From Nemophila menziesii (lineage: Eukaryota; Streptophyta; Magnoliopsida; Boraginales; Hydrophyllaceae), in contig JARWIR010000008.1 of the NCBI GenBank assembly GCA_029959085.1, forward strand, positions 5,952,001-6,016,000: a stretch of DNA of 64,000 bases, in the 5' to 3' direction. The notes under the pieces are model-generated. The model did no database searches. It saw only the letters and a program-made list of their open reading frames with translations, and was not told where the DNA came from. How positions within the stretch are numbered: position 1 is the first letter of the stretch; every line of letters begins with the position of its first letter. Below are positions 1 to 11,918 of this stretch, piece after piece. A program made the position numbers and the translations under genes.

Positions 1-106
1 GTGAGAATTCATTTACACATATTTAATTTAGTAACAAGGTTACTTTTAGTAATTTTATTTATGGTATTTCTAGATTCCCACACATTAGTAATAATATTTA
101 GGCATT

Positions 107-831
107 CTAATTCATTAGTCCAGAATTTCCAAAGTAGAATCTTTTGAATATTCCATTACTATTATTCTCACTAATAAGGACAATGAGACTATGATCAGAT
201 CCTAGTGCAGGGAGTGCATTGATCCATACATTAGGATAAATATCATACCAATTTTGATTATAGAGATTTCTATCTAAAATCATATTAATAAGCTTATCTT
301 TTTCTCTTCTATTTGACCAAGTATAAGAACATCCCTTATTCTCCAGTTGAATAAGGTTTAGGTTCTTAATAAATTTATTAAAATTCTTCATATTTCTTTT
401 ATTAGAGACATTCCCTCCCAATTTTTCATTTGAAAATCTAATATTGTTAAACTCACCTATTAGATTCCAAGGGGTATTCGGGCTAGGTTCGCAATTAGTA
501 AATTTTTTTAGGCTAACCTCTTTGAGTTTATCTATTGGGGAACCATAGACAAAAGTAGTGATTACCTTAGTACCTTTAGTACCAATTTCTGTATGAATTA
601 AATTTTCATCTTTGCTAAGAATAAAGCTAGGCCCCCACTTGCCCCAATAGGTTCAACAGTATCTATAAGGGACATTTTAATAATGTTTTCCAATTTCTTA
701 AGAGTAGAGTAAGGATTCTTAGTTTCCGATAGAAAGAGTACCTCTGGGTGATATCTATAACAGATATCGGTAAGGGTCTGTACCGCCAGGGGTGTGCCAA
801 TCCCCTGAACGTTCCAGGCTATTTGTATCAT
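107..831 (-). pseudogene. LINE-A endonuclease (EN) domain, frameshifted
   Basis: The EN nicks target DNA to prime reverse transcription. The N-terminal part (831 to 598) opens with an AWNVQG-like start and contains LSETKN, which carries the catalytic Glu of this fold. The C-terminal part (421 to 107) has the TWSN and LDR blocks and the GSDHSLIV block, which carries the catalytic Asp-His pair. The two parts are in different frames. Between them, near 430-480, a WNLIGEFN segment (the usual GDFN block) is readable, so this is one domain with a frameshift rather than two genes. RT should follow to the left of base 1. Confidence 0.8.
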
Positions 832-986
832 TGATTCTCGTGGGATTGAATTCGGTCAAGCCCGCAAACCTCACCTTCTTCTAATTGCTCTTTTGGTAAT
901 TCTTCATCCATTTATGGGTTTGAGATTTCTTCGTTATCGTTTTTTATTATACCTTTATTTCTGACTTGCATTTTGGTACTTGAGCA

Positions 987-1382
987 CTAATTCCATAGTT
1001 TAATACGTCGATTCTTCTCAGAGAATGCTTTCTTATCTCTTTGTCTCTTACTTCTGTTAGATAGAGACATTCTTGATTCATACATTTCTTCGTCTTCACT
1101 TTCATACTCATTAGTAATGGGGTATATTTTGGTTTTAGTGTCTGATTGGTTGGTATTACCTGATTGTGGAAGGGAAGCTTGGTGTTGAGGGTTAGTAACT
1201 GAAATGAGGTTATCATTGTGGTTGATTAATGGTGTTTGTGGAGTAGCCGGGTTTGTCTGAGATGCAGCGATGAGGGTAGGGTTAGGGATTGGGGTTGAGG
1301 TGGAAGAGAAATGATTTGGGATTATGTTTGAGGTCGGGGTTTGGATAGGGTCAGTATAGAAAGAATTTTCTATTGGGCTCAT
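987..1382 (-). pseudogene. LINE-A ORF1 C-terminal low-complexity/basic segment
   Basis: This 131-residue reading frame is rich in Pro, Thr, Ser and Asn. It then has an acidic stretch (ESEDEE) and a basic cluster (SNRSKRQRDKK) that looks like a nuclear-localisation or nucleic-acid-binding tail. It lies between the knuckle part of ORF1 and the EN and is in a different frame from both. The likeliest reading is the C-terminal tail of ORF1 after a frameshift. Composition and position support this, but there is no recognised domain. Confidence 0.45.
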
Positions 1383-1510
1383 GTGTAGAAGGGTAATGTT
1401 AAGGGCTGCTTCATTTAGAGTTGGGCTTTTAATAATTGGGGTTGAGTTTTTAAAATCTGGTGTTGGGCCACCTTGATTTGGACTTGGAAAGGAGCCAAAT
1501 GATATATCAT

Positions 1511-2626
1511 TTATATTAATGGGCTTGGAGAGTTCTGTAATTTTTCGGCCATTACATGGGCCAGTTCAGAAAGATTCTTTTCTTTCTCTATAAAATTAGC
1601 ATTATTCTCTTTCTTATCCACTTCATTTTTGTCCGCTTGTTTCGTACTCTTCGTGCACCTTTCTTTGCCACTACCTGTACCATTGTCCTTCTGTCCCTTA
1701 AATTCAAACGGTAGTGGTGGAATGGCGTCCTTCATTTTTGTATCTGAATTGGTGTGTACCTCGTTAACGACGTTAGTATTTTTGCCGTTACTCCCTTTTT
1801 TTGTAAACGGTGAGTTATGTTTACCGAGTTTTTGATTCCAACTCGGTTTGAAGGTAATCTTTCCTCCATTGTTTATTTTAGAAGCTTTCATATTGTTGTT
1901 GCCTTTAAAAAATGATGATGATTTCGATGGGCCTCTAGTCGATATTTTGATCCAGTTACCCAATTTGGGTGAGATTCTAGTGTTGTTACACATCGATTCT
2001 TCGTGATCAAAGAGGCCACAACCATAGCAAACTTGTCCTATATTCTCGTATTTGAAATTGATCCATGATTTTGTATTATCTTCTTCGAAGTAATTAAAGC
2101 CCGCTATTAGAGGATTTTGTGGATTCCAATCTACTCGAACTTTAGTAATTAAATTTTCATCGATAATTTGGTTTTCTGGTAAGATGATAGCATGAACTTC
2201 ACCAAAAAATTTCATGATTTTTCCTAAACAACTTTCTGATAGTATACTGATTGGTGTACCCGTTAACTAAATCCAAAGGGTAGTATTAGTTACCTCGTTA
2301 ATATCATTTTTCTTGAACTGATTAATAACGTAATGCTTTCTAATGACTGTCCAAGGCCTTTGTTCCCAAACTGTTTGTTGATCTTTCGCATTTTTGAACT
2401 TAATAATCACTGAGTTTGAGGCTAGTTTTTTTGTTACTACTTCTTCAGTGAGGTTCCAGTGTTTATTGATGTGATTTCTTAAGAAGATGAAATTGACAGG
2501 TTCTTTGTTAAGAAGCTTAGCAATAAGATTATATTCTTCAGCTATTTTGTACTTAGTATTGTTTTCCGGGGTGATAGTAAGTTTTCCATCCCCAGCAAGG
2601 GGATGATTTGCAGAATAGAAATTCAT
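1511..2626 (-). pseudogene. LINE-A ORF1: DUF4283-like domain plus CCHC zinc knuckle
   Basis: This is the ORF1 nucleic-acid-binding protein of a plant LINE. The first segment (2626 to 2267) matches the DUF4283 style, with a conserved VIIKFKN...VWEQRPWTV block. A single in-frame stop (2267-2269) interrupts it. The same frame then continues (2215 to 1511) with WINFKYENIG and a knuckle CYGCGLFDHEESMC of spacing CX2CX4HX4C, followed by a Lys/Asn-rich tail. The ATG at 2626 is chosen because the DUF4283 block follows directly and the sequence upstream is simple-sequence 5' UTR. The stop makes it a pseudogene. Confidence 0.8.
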
Positions 2627-2672
2627 GTTTAGTAGTAGGATTGAGAGAAGAAAAGCGAGAATAGAAGAAAAG

Positions 2673-2675
<3 letters not shown>

Positions 2676-2705
<30 letters not shown>
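2676..2705. repeat. (AG)15 microsatellite
   Basis: About 15 uninterrupted AG units lie 50 bases upstream (sense) of the LINE-A ORF1 start, where they read as a CT-rich 5' UTR tract. Confidence 0.95.
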
Positions 2706-2710
<5 letters not shown>

Positions 2711-3147
2711 ATTGAATGAGTTTTCAAGCTTATGAATTTCGTAGTGAAAACTTGATGAAATCTATGTTTTAGTGGTGGTTATGGTGGTGTTTGTGGTTTC
2801 TCTGAGGTGGTGGTGGAGTGAGGGTAGGAGAGAGAAAAGAGCATTTTTCTATGTTGTTCTCTTTGATCACCATTTTTTGTAATCATTGGTTTACTATATT
2901 GACCTTGGGTTAACTCTAATGTTAATCCCGACAAGGGTTAAATTTTACCCTAATTTCCCTTTTTGGGAAATTTCCATTTTAGGAAAGTTTTAGATTTTTT
3001 AGATTGCTTTCTTCTTGTTTCTTTTCTAGAAATTCTTGTATAGGTTTCTATATTTTTTTTGCCAAGTCGAACTTTTTGAATCAAAAAATCCATTAAGTCT
3101 TTGATTTGTACAATGTTATTTTAGATGATATAAAATGCTTGTTTATC
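2706..3147. other. Non-coding stretch: LINE-A 5' flank and candidate LINE 3' UTR
   Basis: There is no open reading frame of note. The left part is probably 5' UTR or flank of LINE-A. The right part (about 2880-3147) is AT-rich and ends in TGCTTGTTTATC just before a poly(A), which resembles the end of a plant LINE 3' UTR on the plus strand. Confidence 0.4.
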
Positions 3148-3164
3148 AAAAAAAAAAAAAAAAA
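3148..3164 (+). repeat. Poly(A) tract, candidate 3' tail of a plus-strand retroposon
   Basis: A run of 17 A residues follows a GTTTATC end. This is the usual look of a LINE poly(A) tail. The body of that element, if present, is severely 5'-truncated. Target duplications were not found by eye. Confidence 0.45.
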
Positions 3165-3629
3165 TTACCCTATCCAAAAGTTTGAAAAATCTGGGCCTGA
3201 TGATTTTATTTTTATTTTACCTTTGACCTCAACTTGGGGTGACTTGGCTCGTGCTCACCCCTAGCATGTAACGCGTTGTAGGTCTCATCATATGAATTAG
3301 ATCATATATTCGATGAATCTTTGTTCAAAAGAATTCTAAGCTTAGGGTTCTCTTTAAAACAAAAACAGTATATTTTGTTGCAACTTCTTAAAGTTAAAAT
3401 CATTGAACTATTATGGCCTATCGACATGTCCAATAGGTATAGGTATACCAAACTCGGTTTTTGAGGTGTAACTCGTCTTAGGATGTTTTTTTGTTTTTTT
3501 AATATTTATTCCCCTATTCATATGAAGCAAAATTATGATCATAATAAGCTAAGTAATTTTTTTGTATGTGTACATGAGCCATATAATAGAATAATAGAAT
3601 AATAGAATAAGAGAAAAAAAAGAGTAGAC
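3165..3629. other. Unassigned AT-rich spacer with a short AATAGAAT repeat
   Basis: No gene is seen. About three tandem copies of AATAGAAT lie around 3584-3608, just outside the H0 LTR. Nothing else is recognisable. Confidence 0.4.
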
Positions 3630-5136
3630 TGATAGTATCCATTTATGTGATACAATAATCTAGTCACGAGACATTATTTTAGGGGCATTTAGTACTTATA
3701 CTCAGGATTTTTTTTCATTTATTTATGTGTACATTTTATATCTAGTTATAAGAATTTTGCTATTTTTAGAGCTTTTGTGCGTAATCTGAGTGTTGTTTGC
3801 GTAACACTTAGGTATTTGGGAGCTAATACACCTTAGGATGATGATAAGAAGTAAAGAAAGTAAGAAAACCCTTTTAGTCATGATGAAAAAGGAACTATAG
3901 ATAGATTTGGAAAAAATGAGCTGTCCTGACTTGAAGACGTCTAATATTTTCAATACTATAAAAAATTGACAAGGAATTCAAAGAAACCCTTGACATTAAG
4001 AAAAGTCATTGAATTGCGGTCATTTCAATACCAAGATCATGGATTCAGAGTTGTAACAAAGAAATTATGAATTTTACAAAGTTAATTGGTCGACTAGTCC
4101 ATTATTTTAGGAAAATGAGTTTTAGTTGGATTTAGACTCTCATACTTAGTCCTGATCCCTAATTTCGTCCAAATATTATATATATATATCCACTTTTATA
4201 TATGGAAAATCATCCTTACTCAATCCATAGAATTACAGGGAGCAAGTGAGAAGAAGAGAATAAGGAGTTAGACCCTTCATGTTATCCATCTTCAACAATT
4301 AGTATAGTATCTTATTCTATTTTGTCTTTTGAGCATGAATATGATATTTTTAATTGTCTGTGTTTCTTTCTTTAGTATGAACTAAGTATATTTAGCTTGA
4401 GAATAACATACGTGTATGAACCCTAGACTTGTTTTATATGATATTTGGATTTGAAATTTATATTTGAATGAATTGTTCGTGATAGCTCTGTATAATGTGC
4501 TTTGATTTAATGTTGTTAGTCCTTGTGGTGCGCAACGTATAGCGTTACCCCATTAGTAGTTGGATTGTCACCCTGTCGGGGGATTCAGTCATAGAAACAC
4601 CACATAATCGGCTAGTGTGCGGTAGTGATCCTGACGGGTATGCCTAATTAGATACTTAATAAGGTTTAATTTAACCACCTATCATTGTGTAGGTCCCCTT
4701 ACCCAATTCCCTTGAAGTGTTGAGGTTGCTTCTTAAATCTACCCTAACGGGAGTTAGGAGGAATTTAGAATTCAGGCTAGTGCATATACATCACACCATT
4801 CTTCCTTAAATAACAATCGTAGAATAAGGCTAGTAGGGATTATTTGTTAATTATTGAGCTAAACTCTTATACGTCTTCTCTTTAGTGTTTTATTTTCTTG
4901 CCTTTAGTTTAAGTATTATTTTATTAGTCATTTAATGTCTTAAAATCAAATAATATATTGGTGTCTTTAGCGTATTATTATTCAGCTTTTCTTATTGCAC
5001 GTAGTAATTACATTATTTGAAGCTTACTTTCGTAGTCCCTGAGATCGACATTCGTCTTACTTACACATTACTTGCAAACGATTTGTTTAGTGGTATAAGG
5101 CGTTTGTTATTTTATTTATATCGTTATTTTATCCCA
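3630..5136 (+). repeat. H0 5' LTR
   Basis: It starts TGATAGTATCC and ends CCCA just before the PBS. The first 50 bases align with the starts of the solo LTR at 9032 and the H1 LTR at 55392. It has a TATA-rich promoter zone around 4172-4206 and, downstream, the motifs CCCTGTCGGGGG (4571), CCTGACGGG (4630) and CCCTAACGGGAG (about 4742) that recur in the other LTRs. The outer boundary is set by homology, because no second H0 LTR is available. Confidence 0.75.
4172..4206 (+). promoter_or_regulatory. Probable TATA region of the H0 LTR
   Basis: A (TA)n run is followed by TTTTATATATGG, about 540 bases into the LTR. The TATA boxes of the other LTRs here lie at a comparable depth. The LTR promoter would start the genomic RNA shortly downstream. 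Confidence 0.5.
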
Positions 5137-5138
5137 CC

Positions 5139-5157
5139 TGGCACCGCTAACGGGGAA
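5139..5157 (+). other. H0 primer binding site (PBS)
   Basis: TGGCACCGCTAACGGGGA follows the LTR by two bases. It is one or two changes from the TGGCGCC... site of the E elements, which fits a tRNA-Asp primer as known for Athila elements. Confidence 0.75.
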
Positions 5158-5252
5158 TATTACATCGTTAGTTTGGTGTTTTACTTAGTGTTTAAATTTT
5201 AGTTGTACTATTTTACGCTTTTTTTTGGTTTTGTCTATTCCAGGTTATTTAG

Positions 5253-6770
5253 ATGGTTTATCAGAAAAGTCTAGGACTTTCAGTCACATTCCGAGTGCAA
5301 CCTATGGGGATTCACACTCCAAAAATTAAAGCCACTCTATTTAGGCCTGATCCAGGCATGTTGAATCAATTTTTGAGTTAAGGGAAATTTAGTTGCACTG
5401 AAAAATAAGATCCCGTTTGTTATGTTAGAAATTCACTTAGACCTGTGATGCCTACATCACCAAAGGTGTCACAAAGGAACAAATGTACCATGTCATGTTC
5501 CAATTTTTTTTAACCGGAAGTGAAAGACATTGGTATGATTACCAATACCCCAATTCAATCCCAAGATGGGATAAGCTCCAAGAAAGATTTCTCGGTCGAT
5601 TCTATCTGATAAGTAGGCGACTGAAAGATATGCTGGAGTTTAAAAATTACATGCATAAAGAGGGAGAAAGTGTTGGTGAAGTATCGTTGAGGTTTAATGA
5701 GAATGAAGCGAGGTGTCCATTCCACGTATCCTCGTCGGAATATTAATTGACCATATTTTATAGAAGGCTTAACAGCAAGTCTTAAGCAATAATTGATAAC
5801 CTCAGAGTTGGGAGTATTGTTTCAATGAACCCCGATGAAGCAAGGATAATCATGAAAAGAATTTGTAAAACTGAAATAAGTTGGCCAACATTATAAGAGA
5901 CAGTTCTGTCTACATCATCAGAAGCAAGGTTCGATAAGTGTAGCCAACAACTAGAAGAATTATCTACATGCATAGAGGATGGTTTCACATCTTAGATGAA
6001 TAATATAAAAACGATATATAGATGCCTAGGATGTGGAAGGAGAGGTAATTTGTGTGAGATCTTAGCTAATAACCCAATTTCGATTTCGTGTAAATCTCAT
6101 CAAGGGGCCCATCATTTACTGGTCTCCACTATGCTCAAGAAAATCAAGCTAGTGTCTATCTCCAACGAAATAAAAGAGGGGTCGCATATCAAAGTAATCT
6201 ATGTCAACATAGACCTCAAGATAATATATATCAAGCTCAACCACAACAAATCTACCAACCAAAATCAAGCTATGGAGTTTCCACCACATACGCCAAACTT
6301 CACACGACAAGCAAACTCAGTACCTCCTACACAAATTTGAGGGAATTCGAACAGGAGATGGTAGTATTAGCAAAAATTGCGGATGACAATACGCGTATAA
6401 AGTAAATTAGACTCGATGAACAATCCAATTTCCTAAAACTCATGGAAAATCATTTATCACAGCTTGCAGGTAATTTTCTAACCACCTTATTGGGTCAAAT
6501 AACGAGCGATACTATAAATCCATAAGATGATGCTTTTAAAGCAATTGGACTGAGAAGTGGAAAGCAATTACCTCCTCTCAAAATGGTTGATAAAGAACAA
6601 GTAAAAGAACCAACCCTTATCCAAAAGAATGTGGTTGAAAAAACAGTTGAAAATAAAATTAAAGAGGTAATTGAGCCAGTGAGTGTTAATGTAGAGAAGG
6701 CAAAAGAAAAACAGAAAGAGTTAGTGGTAAAAAGACGATTCCTCCACCACCATTCCCATCGCGTGTAAAA
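5253..6770 (+). pseudogene. H0 gag, degenerate
   Basis: This is the capsid/nucleocapsid precursor. Recognisable blocks align with the better-preserved gag of E3: a FRPDPGMLNQFLS block near 5340, an RWDKLQERFLGRF block near 5570, and the RLKDMLEF...EGESVGE region that follows. Near the end, LRSGKQLPPLK (about 6550) matches the LRSGKNLPPPP linker of the E elements. Stops and frame changes are frequent, and the zinc knuckle is not intact (only a CLGCGRRGNLCE-like remnant near 6025). The start is the ATG 114 bases after the PBS. It is non-functional. Confidence 0.75.
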
Positions 6771-9031
6771 AATAAGAACAACGAGCAAGAATATAAGAAT
6801 CTCCTAAACATGGTGAGTTAGTTAGACATCAACATACCGTTTGTAGAGGCTATCAAAAGAATGACAAAATATCTCAAATTCATGCAAGACATCCTCTTTA
6901 ACAAACGGAGGTACTCACATGGGGAATTAGTTGGCTTACTTGAGGACTGTAGTGCCATTTGCCAGCAAGTTACCAACAAAGTTGATCCCAAAAGTTTCAC
7001 GGTTCTGGTTTCCATTAGTGAAGGTTGGACCGGGAAAGAGTTATGCAACTTGGGTGCGAGTATCAATTTCATACCATAATCTTTGTTCTAGAAACTTAAC
7101 ATAGAAGAAGTAAGACTTACTACTGTGGTCATGCAAATGGTGGATCGGTCCTTCTTCCAACCAGAAGGTAAAATTGAAGATGTTTTAGTTAAAGTTGGTA
7201 GTTTTATTTTTCCATGTGATTTTATTATTCTTGATTACGACGCGGAACATAATGCTCTCATCATCTTGGGGTATACCATTCTTAGCCACGGGGCATACGC
7301 TAATTGATGTTGATAGTAAGTTGATCATGAGGGTCCAAGACGAACAAGTTAAATTCAATGTGTTTAAGACTATGAAGTTTCTAGATTCAAAAGATGATTG
7401 TTTACGCATAGATGTAATGAATCTAATTACACAAGAGGTATATAATGAAACAAGTTTTGATGACGTCTTAAAGGCAGCTTTAGCACTTGGATCACTAGAG
7501 TTGTATGATGAGTTAGCCGACTTCAAAATATGGAATACCTAAAACGAAAGGTTATGAACGAATCTGTGAGGCAGGGGACATTGAACCAATTAAGAAACCA
7601 TCCATAGTATATCCTCCTTTCCTCGAGGAGAAGCCACTTCCAACCCATTTGTGGTATGCCTGTATATGGACAAAAAAATACTTTGCATGTTATTATTTCC
7701 GCTAACCTTTCAGATCCTCAAGAAGATAAGCTACTTGTGTACTTAGAGCCAACAAAGAAGCAATTAGGTGGACAAGTGCTGATATCAAGGGGATAAGTCA
7801 TACCATTTTCTAACTCAAGATCATTTTTTAAGACAATAGTTTGCGTTCTATAGAGGGGAAAAGAAGACAGGGGAAAAGAAGACATATGTCCACAATGAAA
7901 GAGGTGATAAAGCAAGAGGTAATCAAATTTTTAGATGAGGGAATTATCTTCTCAATTTCAAACAGTGAATGGGTTAGTTCAGTGCAGTGTGTTCCAAAGA
8001 AAAGAGGTATGCCATCCTTAATGGTAATAATGAAGCCATTCCATCAAGAAAAGTTGTGGCATGGAGAGTATGCATGGATTACGTCAAGCTCAACAAAGCC
8101 ACAAAGAAGGATCACTTTCTTTTACTGTTCGTTGATCAGATGTTAGATAAGCTGGCATGGAGAGAGTAATATTGTTTCCTTGATGGATATTTAGGCTATA
8201 ATCATATTTGTATGATCCACTTGATCAACACAACACCACTTTCACTTGTCTGTTTGGTATCTTTGCCTATCAAAGAATGCCGTTTCTGTTATGCAATGCA
8301 CCAACCATGTTCCAGCGGTGTATGATGGATATATTTTTGGGATATGATTGATAAATTCTTAGAAGTTTTCATGGATGATTTTTCAGTGTTTGGAGATAGT
8401 TTTGATAAGTGCCTTGACAATCTTGAAAAGGTAAAACTATGTTGCAAAGAAACTGATCTTGTTCTTAATTGGGAGAAGTGTCACTTCATGGTTCGTGAGG
8501 GGATCATGTTGGGACATAAGGTTTCTAGTGCAGGGGTGGAGGTAGATTGTGCTAAGATGAAAGTTATCAAGACCTTACCACCTCTAATTTTTGTTAAAGG
8601 AGTTCGAATTTTTTGGGTCACGCAGGATTTTATCGTAGATTCATAAAAGATTTCTCTAATATTGCCAAACCACTTTGTATTTTACTTGAGAAGGATACCA
8701 CCCTTAAACTTGATGACACGTGTTTGGAAGTATTTTTGTCCATCAAGGAGAAGCTCATCTCCACATCAATTGACACTCATCCTAATTGGAATTTAACTTT
8801 TGAGGTTATGTGTGACACAAGCGATCATGCCATGGGAGCTATGTTAGGTCAAAGAAAAGAAAAGATCTTTCACACGGTATATTATGAAAGCAAAACCTTC
8901 ACGTCTACTTAATTGAACTATACAGTAACTGAGAAGGAGTTACTGGCCGTGGTATATGCCTGATAAGTTTCATCCCTATCTTCTTGGAGTAAAAGTTGTC
9001 GTATACACGAATCATTCATGAATCATATACC
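6771..9031 (+). pseudogene. H0 pol: protease, RT and start of RNase H, degenerate
   Basis: The protease region reads KELCNLGASINFIP (about 7040-7078). The catalytic Asp of the E3 DLGAS motif is Asn here, so the protease is dead. RT follows from about 7840, with the PSRKVVAWRVCMDYVKLNKATKKDHF block, a frameshifted DGYSGYN region near 8180, and FLEVFMDDFSVFG near 8358, which keeps the Asp-Asp pair. RNase H begins around 8790 (FEVMCDTSDHAMGAMLGQ, first catalytic Asp kept). It is cut at 9031, just after YTNHS, by the solo LTR. Several frames are needed to read it. Confidence 0.85.
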
Positions 9032-10488
9032 TGATGTCTTCCTTTTTGTGAGATAAAAACACCCTTAGGATACATCATTTTAAGTTGAAATTGGACTTAG
9101 TTAATAGATTTATTGTCATATTGTTGATATAATGCTTTTTCTTCCTTTAGATTCGGCTTATTGTTACTTTTCGAGCTTTTGTGCATTTAATTGTGTGTTT
9201 AGTGTGAAGTTTTTAGGTATATGGGTTCTAGGAGACACCAAGATGAAGAGAAGAAGTGAAGCTTAAAGTCCAAGATCAAGAGAAAGCGTTAAAGGAGCAA
9301 ATAACATCACTTTAGTGAAGGTGGAGAAGAAAATTGAAAAGTTTTCACTTCTAGCTCTTCCCGAGCCCAAACGACGCAGATTCAGACCTGGTGGTTCAAA
9401 TTAAAATAATGCGCCTCTGAGTCAACAAAATTTGAGAAGTGTAATCAGGATATTTGGACTTACAATGCGAAAGTTACATATGTTTTACTAACGTGTGTAC
9501 AACATATGCGTGAATTATAAAATTGACTTGGGTCCTTAATTACTTAATTAATCCCAAGGTTGACCTAATCCACTTTTAATTATTATAAAAAGCTCCTTAT
9601 ACCTAATTAATCAGTACACTTCATTTTACTATTTATTTTTAAGAGAGGAATAACCAACAACGCTTGAAGTAGGGAGTAGAAGAGAAGAAAATTGGTCTTT
9701 GACCAATCTTCAACAAATCAACACAAAATCATGTATTTATTTATTTATGTTACTCCCGTATACTTTATGTCTTAAATTTATTATACTTGAGAATCGCATA
9801 ATGGGATGAACCCCATATTATTTAAATAATGTATTTTCAATTTGGGATTAATCTCTAATTTAAATTAAGTTGTCAATTTTATATTGATTATTATTTTGTA
9901 CTTATTTACTATCAATGAATTAGCTAATCGGAGATAGGTCGTAGTAATTAGGCTATTCACTAGTGGCGGTGATCATCTGGAAGGGAGGTTTAAAACTAAA
10001 TAATAGACGCGTGGTATTCATCAGTGATCCTGACGGACTTGACTAACCGCGTAGACAATTGGTAATTTTTTTAATCATCTGAACGTAGCTTATAATCGTC
10101 CTGACGGGGTTTGTAATAATGTAGGATAGTTCATAAGTCTAGCCTAACAGGAGTTAGGAAATATTAGAGTCCCGACTAATATAGTAATACCGACTCTACC
10201 CTTAACGAAAGCATTAAATACATGAATTTATGTGTATCCCTAGAGGGAATCGAGTATACCTCTCATACTTTAATAATATCGCAGTAGTTAATTTAATGTC
10301 ACTTGCGTATTTCTGTTATCATTGCAATTAGTTCTACTTCATATCTAAACATATTAATCTTAACTCGCAATCCCCGTGGAGACGATAATCCCGTTTTCAC
10401 TTATCTATTACTTGGAACAACCCGTACACTTGCGGTTAGTTGCTCCTCCTATTTAGTGTTGATTTATAGCACACTCTAGGAGCAACCA
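9032..10488 (+). mobile_element. Solo LTR of an Athila-like relative, inserted in H0 pol
   Basis: It starts TGATGTCTTCC and ends AGCAACCA. It is flanked by ATACC (9027-9031) and ATATC (10489-10493), a 5-bp duplication with one change. Skipping the LTR and one flank joins H0 pol in frame across the RNase H segment, so both borders are secure. No internal sequence remains, so it arose by recombination between two LTRs. It aligns well with the truncated H1 LTR at 55392 (shared TTGAGAATCGCAT and GGGATGAACCC) and is the same or a sister family. It contains CCTGACGG at 10029 and 10100. Confidence 0.88.
9584..9592 (+). promoter_or_regulatory. TATA box of the solo LTR
   Basis: TATAAAAAG lies about 550 bases into the LTR, the same depth as TATAAAAGG in the E-element LTRs. 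It is the likely RNA polymerase II core promoter. Confidence 0.55.
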
Positions 10489-11918
10489 ATATCTTATAGA
10501 GAAAAAGGACGCAAAGACACGTAAAGGAAGCTAGAATCGAGTTGATGATCATTTACGTCGCCTCGAAGGATCTACAATCAACACAAGACCAGAATTGGTC
10601 AAAGAGGATTTTCCTGATGAAACAACTCTGTGATTTAAAAATGCGGTTGTTCATTGGTATGCATATATAGTTAATCTCATAGTGAGTGGTGTATTCCATG
10701 CAAATTATAATCCACGACTACGAAAGAGGTTGATCTATCGAGCCCAACAGTTTTCCTGGGATGATCTTTACCTCTTCAAGATATGCAGTGATCAAATAAT
10801 TAGAAGATGTATACATGAAAATGAGATACAAAAGATCGTTGTAAATTGTCATGACTCCCAATATGGGGGTCACTTTAAAGGCGATGAACCACTGCAAAAG
10901 TCCTTCAATCCGGGTTCAGTTGGCCTTCCATTCACAAATATTTCCATTGGTATATCCAGAGATGTTGAAGAGGCCAACTTACTGGCAATATGTCTCAACA
11001 ACGTGTTAGAAATAGAAATATTTGGTGTTTGGGGAATAGATTTCATGGGACCATTCATTCCTTCCTATAGGAATTTATACATCTTGCTGGCAATAGACTA
11101 TATTTCCAAGTGGGTAGAAGTAGTGGAGACACCAAAGAATGATGCCATGACTGTTTTCACGTTCCTCAAGGCCAATATATTCTCAAGACATGGTACGCCA
11201 CTTTTTCTCATCAGTGATAAAGATACCCACTTCATCAACGTCCAGTTGACAGATTCTCTTCGTAAGTTGTGTGTGAGACACCACACATCAAGAGGTTATC
11301 ATCCCCAAGCTAACGATCAAGCTGAGGTCTCTAATCGAGAGATCAAATTTATTCTAGAGAAGATCGTGAAAAAACGAGGAAGGATTGCTCAACGAAGCTT
11401 GATGATGCTATGTGGGCTTATAGGAAACATTCAAAACGCCAGCAAGAGCATCTCCATATCGCGTGGTCTACGGAAAGGCTTCTATCTTCCCACTAAGATT
11501 GATTCTCGAGCTTATTGGGCTATCAAATATTTTAACCTTAATGTGCAATTGACGGGTACGCAAAGGATGATGCGGTTGAATGAGCTAGCTGAATTCCGTT
11601 TCCACGCTTATGATAATTTACGTCTCTACAAGGAGAAAACAGATAGATTGTATTACAAACTAATTCATAATGAAGAAGTTCGAGATAGGACAAAGAGTTC
11701 TCTTATATAATTCAAGATTCACGAACTATCTGAAAAAAACTCAAGTCCCGTTGGGAGGACCATACATTGTTATGAAAGTCACACCTCATGGCGCGATCGA
11801 AATCAAACATTCAACATAACACTAGACGTTTATGGTCAATGGTCAACACTTGAAATTATACCATGAGAGTGGTGATGTCACACAAGAGAAGGTTGTGTAC
11901 CTCCTTGAAGCCGAGTAA
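10489..11918 (+). pseudogene. H0 pol: end of RNase H and integrase
   Basis: This continues the H0 pol after the solo LTR. About 20 residues near 10520 are missing compared with E3. A long open stretch (10682-11710, 342 residues) covers the integrase: the zinc-binding region is partly scrambled, but the catalytic core is readable with GIDFMG (first Asp), LISDKD (second Asp) and QAEVSNRE (Glu), so the DDE triad is retained. The C-terminal part continues out of frame to the LYHESGD and VYLLEAE ending near 11918. That the triad survives in so degraded an element may be chance. Confidence 0.85.

Larger units (their letters stand above)
1..2640 (-). mobile_element. LINE-A: L1-type non-LTR retrotransposon, 5' half, degenerate
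   Basis: This is a minus-strand LINE whose 5' end lies near 2640 or slightly beyond and whose 3' half (RT and tail) runs off the left edge. In sense order it has an ORF1 with a DUF4283-like domain and a CCHC knuckle, a basic C-terminal piece, and then an endonuclease (EN) of the exonuclease-endonuclease-phosphatase fold. That order is standard for plant L1-clade LINEs. The frame is broken at several places, so this copy cannot encode intact proteins. It is separate from LINE-B at the right end: both are on the minus strand, but LINE-A shows its 5' part at the left edge of the window, so they cannot be two halves of one element. Confidence 0.85.
3630..11918 (+). mobile_element. H0: old Athila-like Ty3/gypsy element, plus strand, 3' end not found
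   Basis: The order is 5' LTR (3630-5136), PBS (from 5139), gag, protease, RT, RNase H, integrase, ending at a conserved ...MVNGQHLKLYHESGD...VYLLEAE-type pol terminus near 11918. A solo LTR of a related family sits inside it. The coding region carries many stops and frameshifts, so this is one of the oldest elements here. Its 3' LTR was not found. The sequence after 11918 keeps only a short stretch of the post-pol spacer shared with the E elements (CGTCAAA...AACGTCAAATAAAAG). Confidence 0.85.

Noticed and set aside
5017..5202. A 61-codon frame over the LTR/PBS junction of H0
   Set aside because: It crosses the LTR end and PBS and has no conservation; chance.
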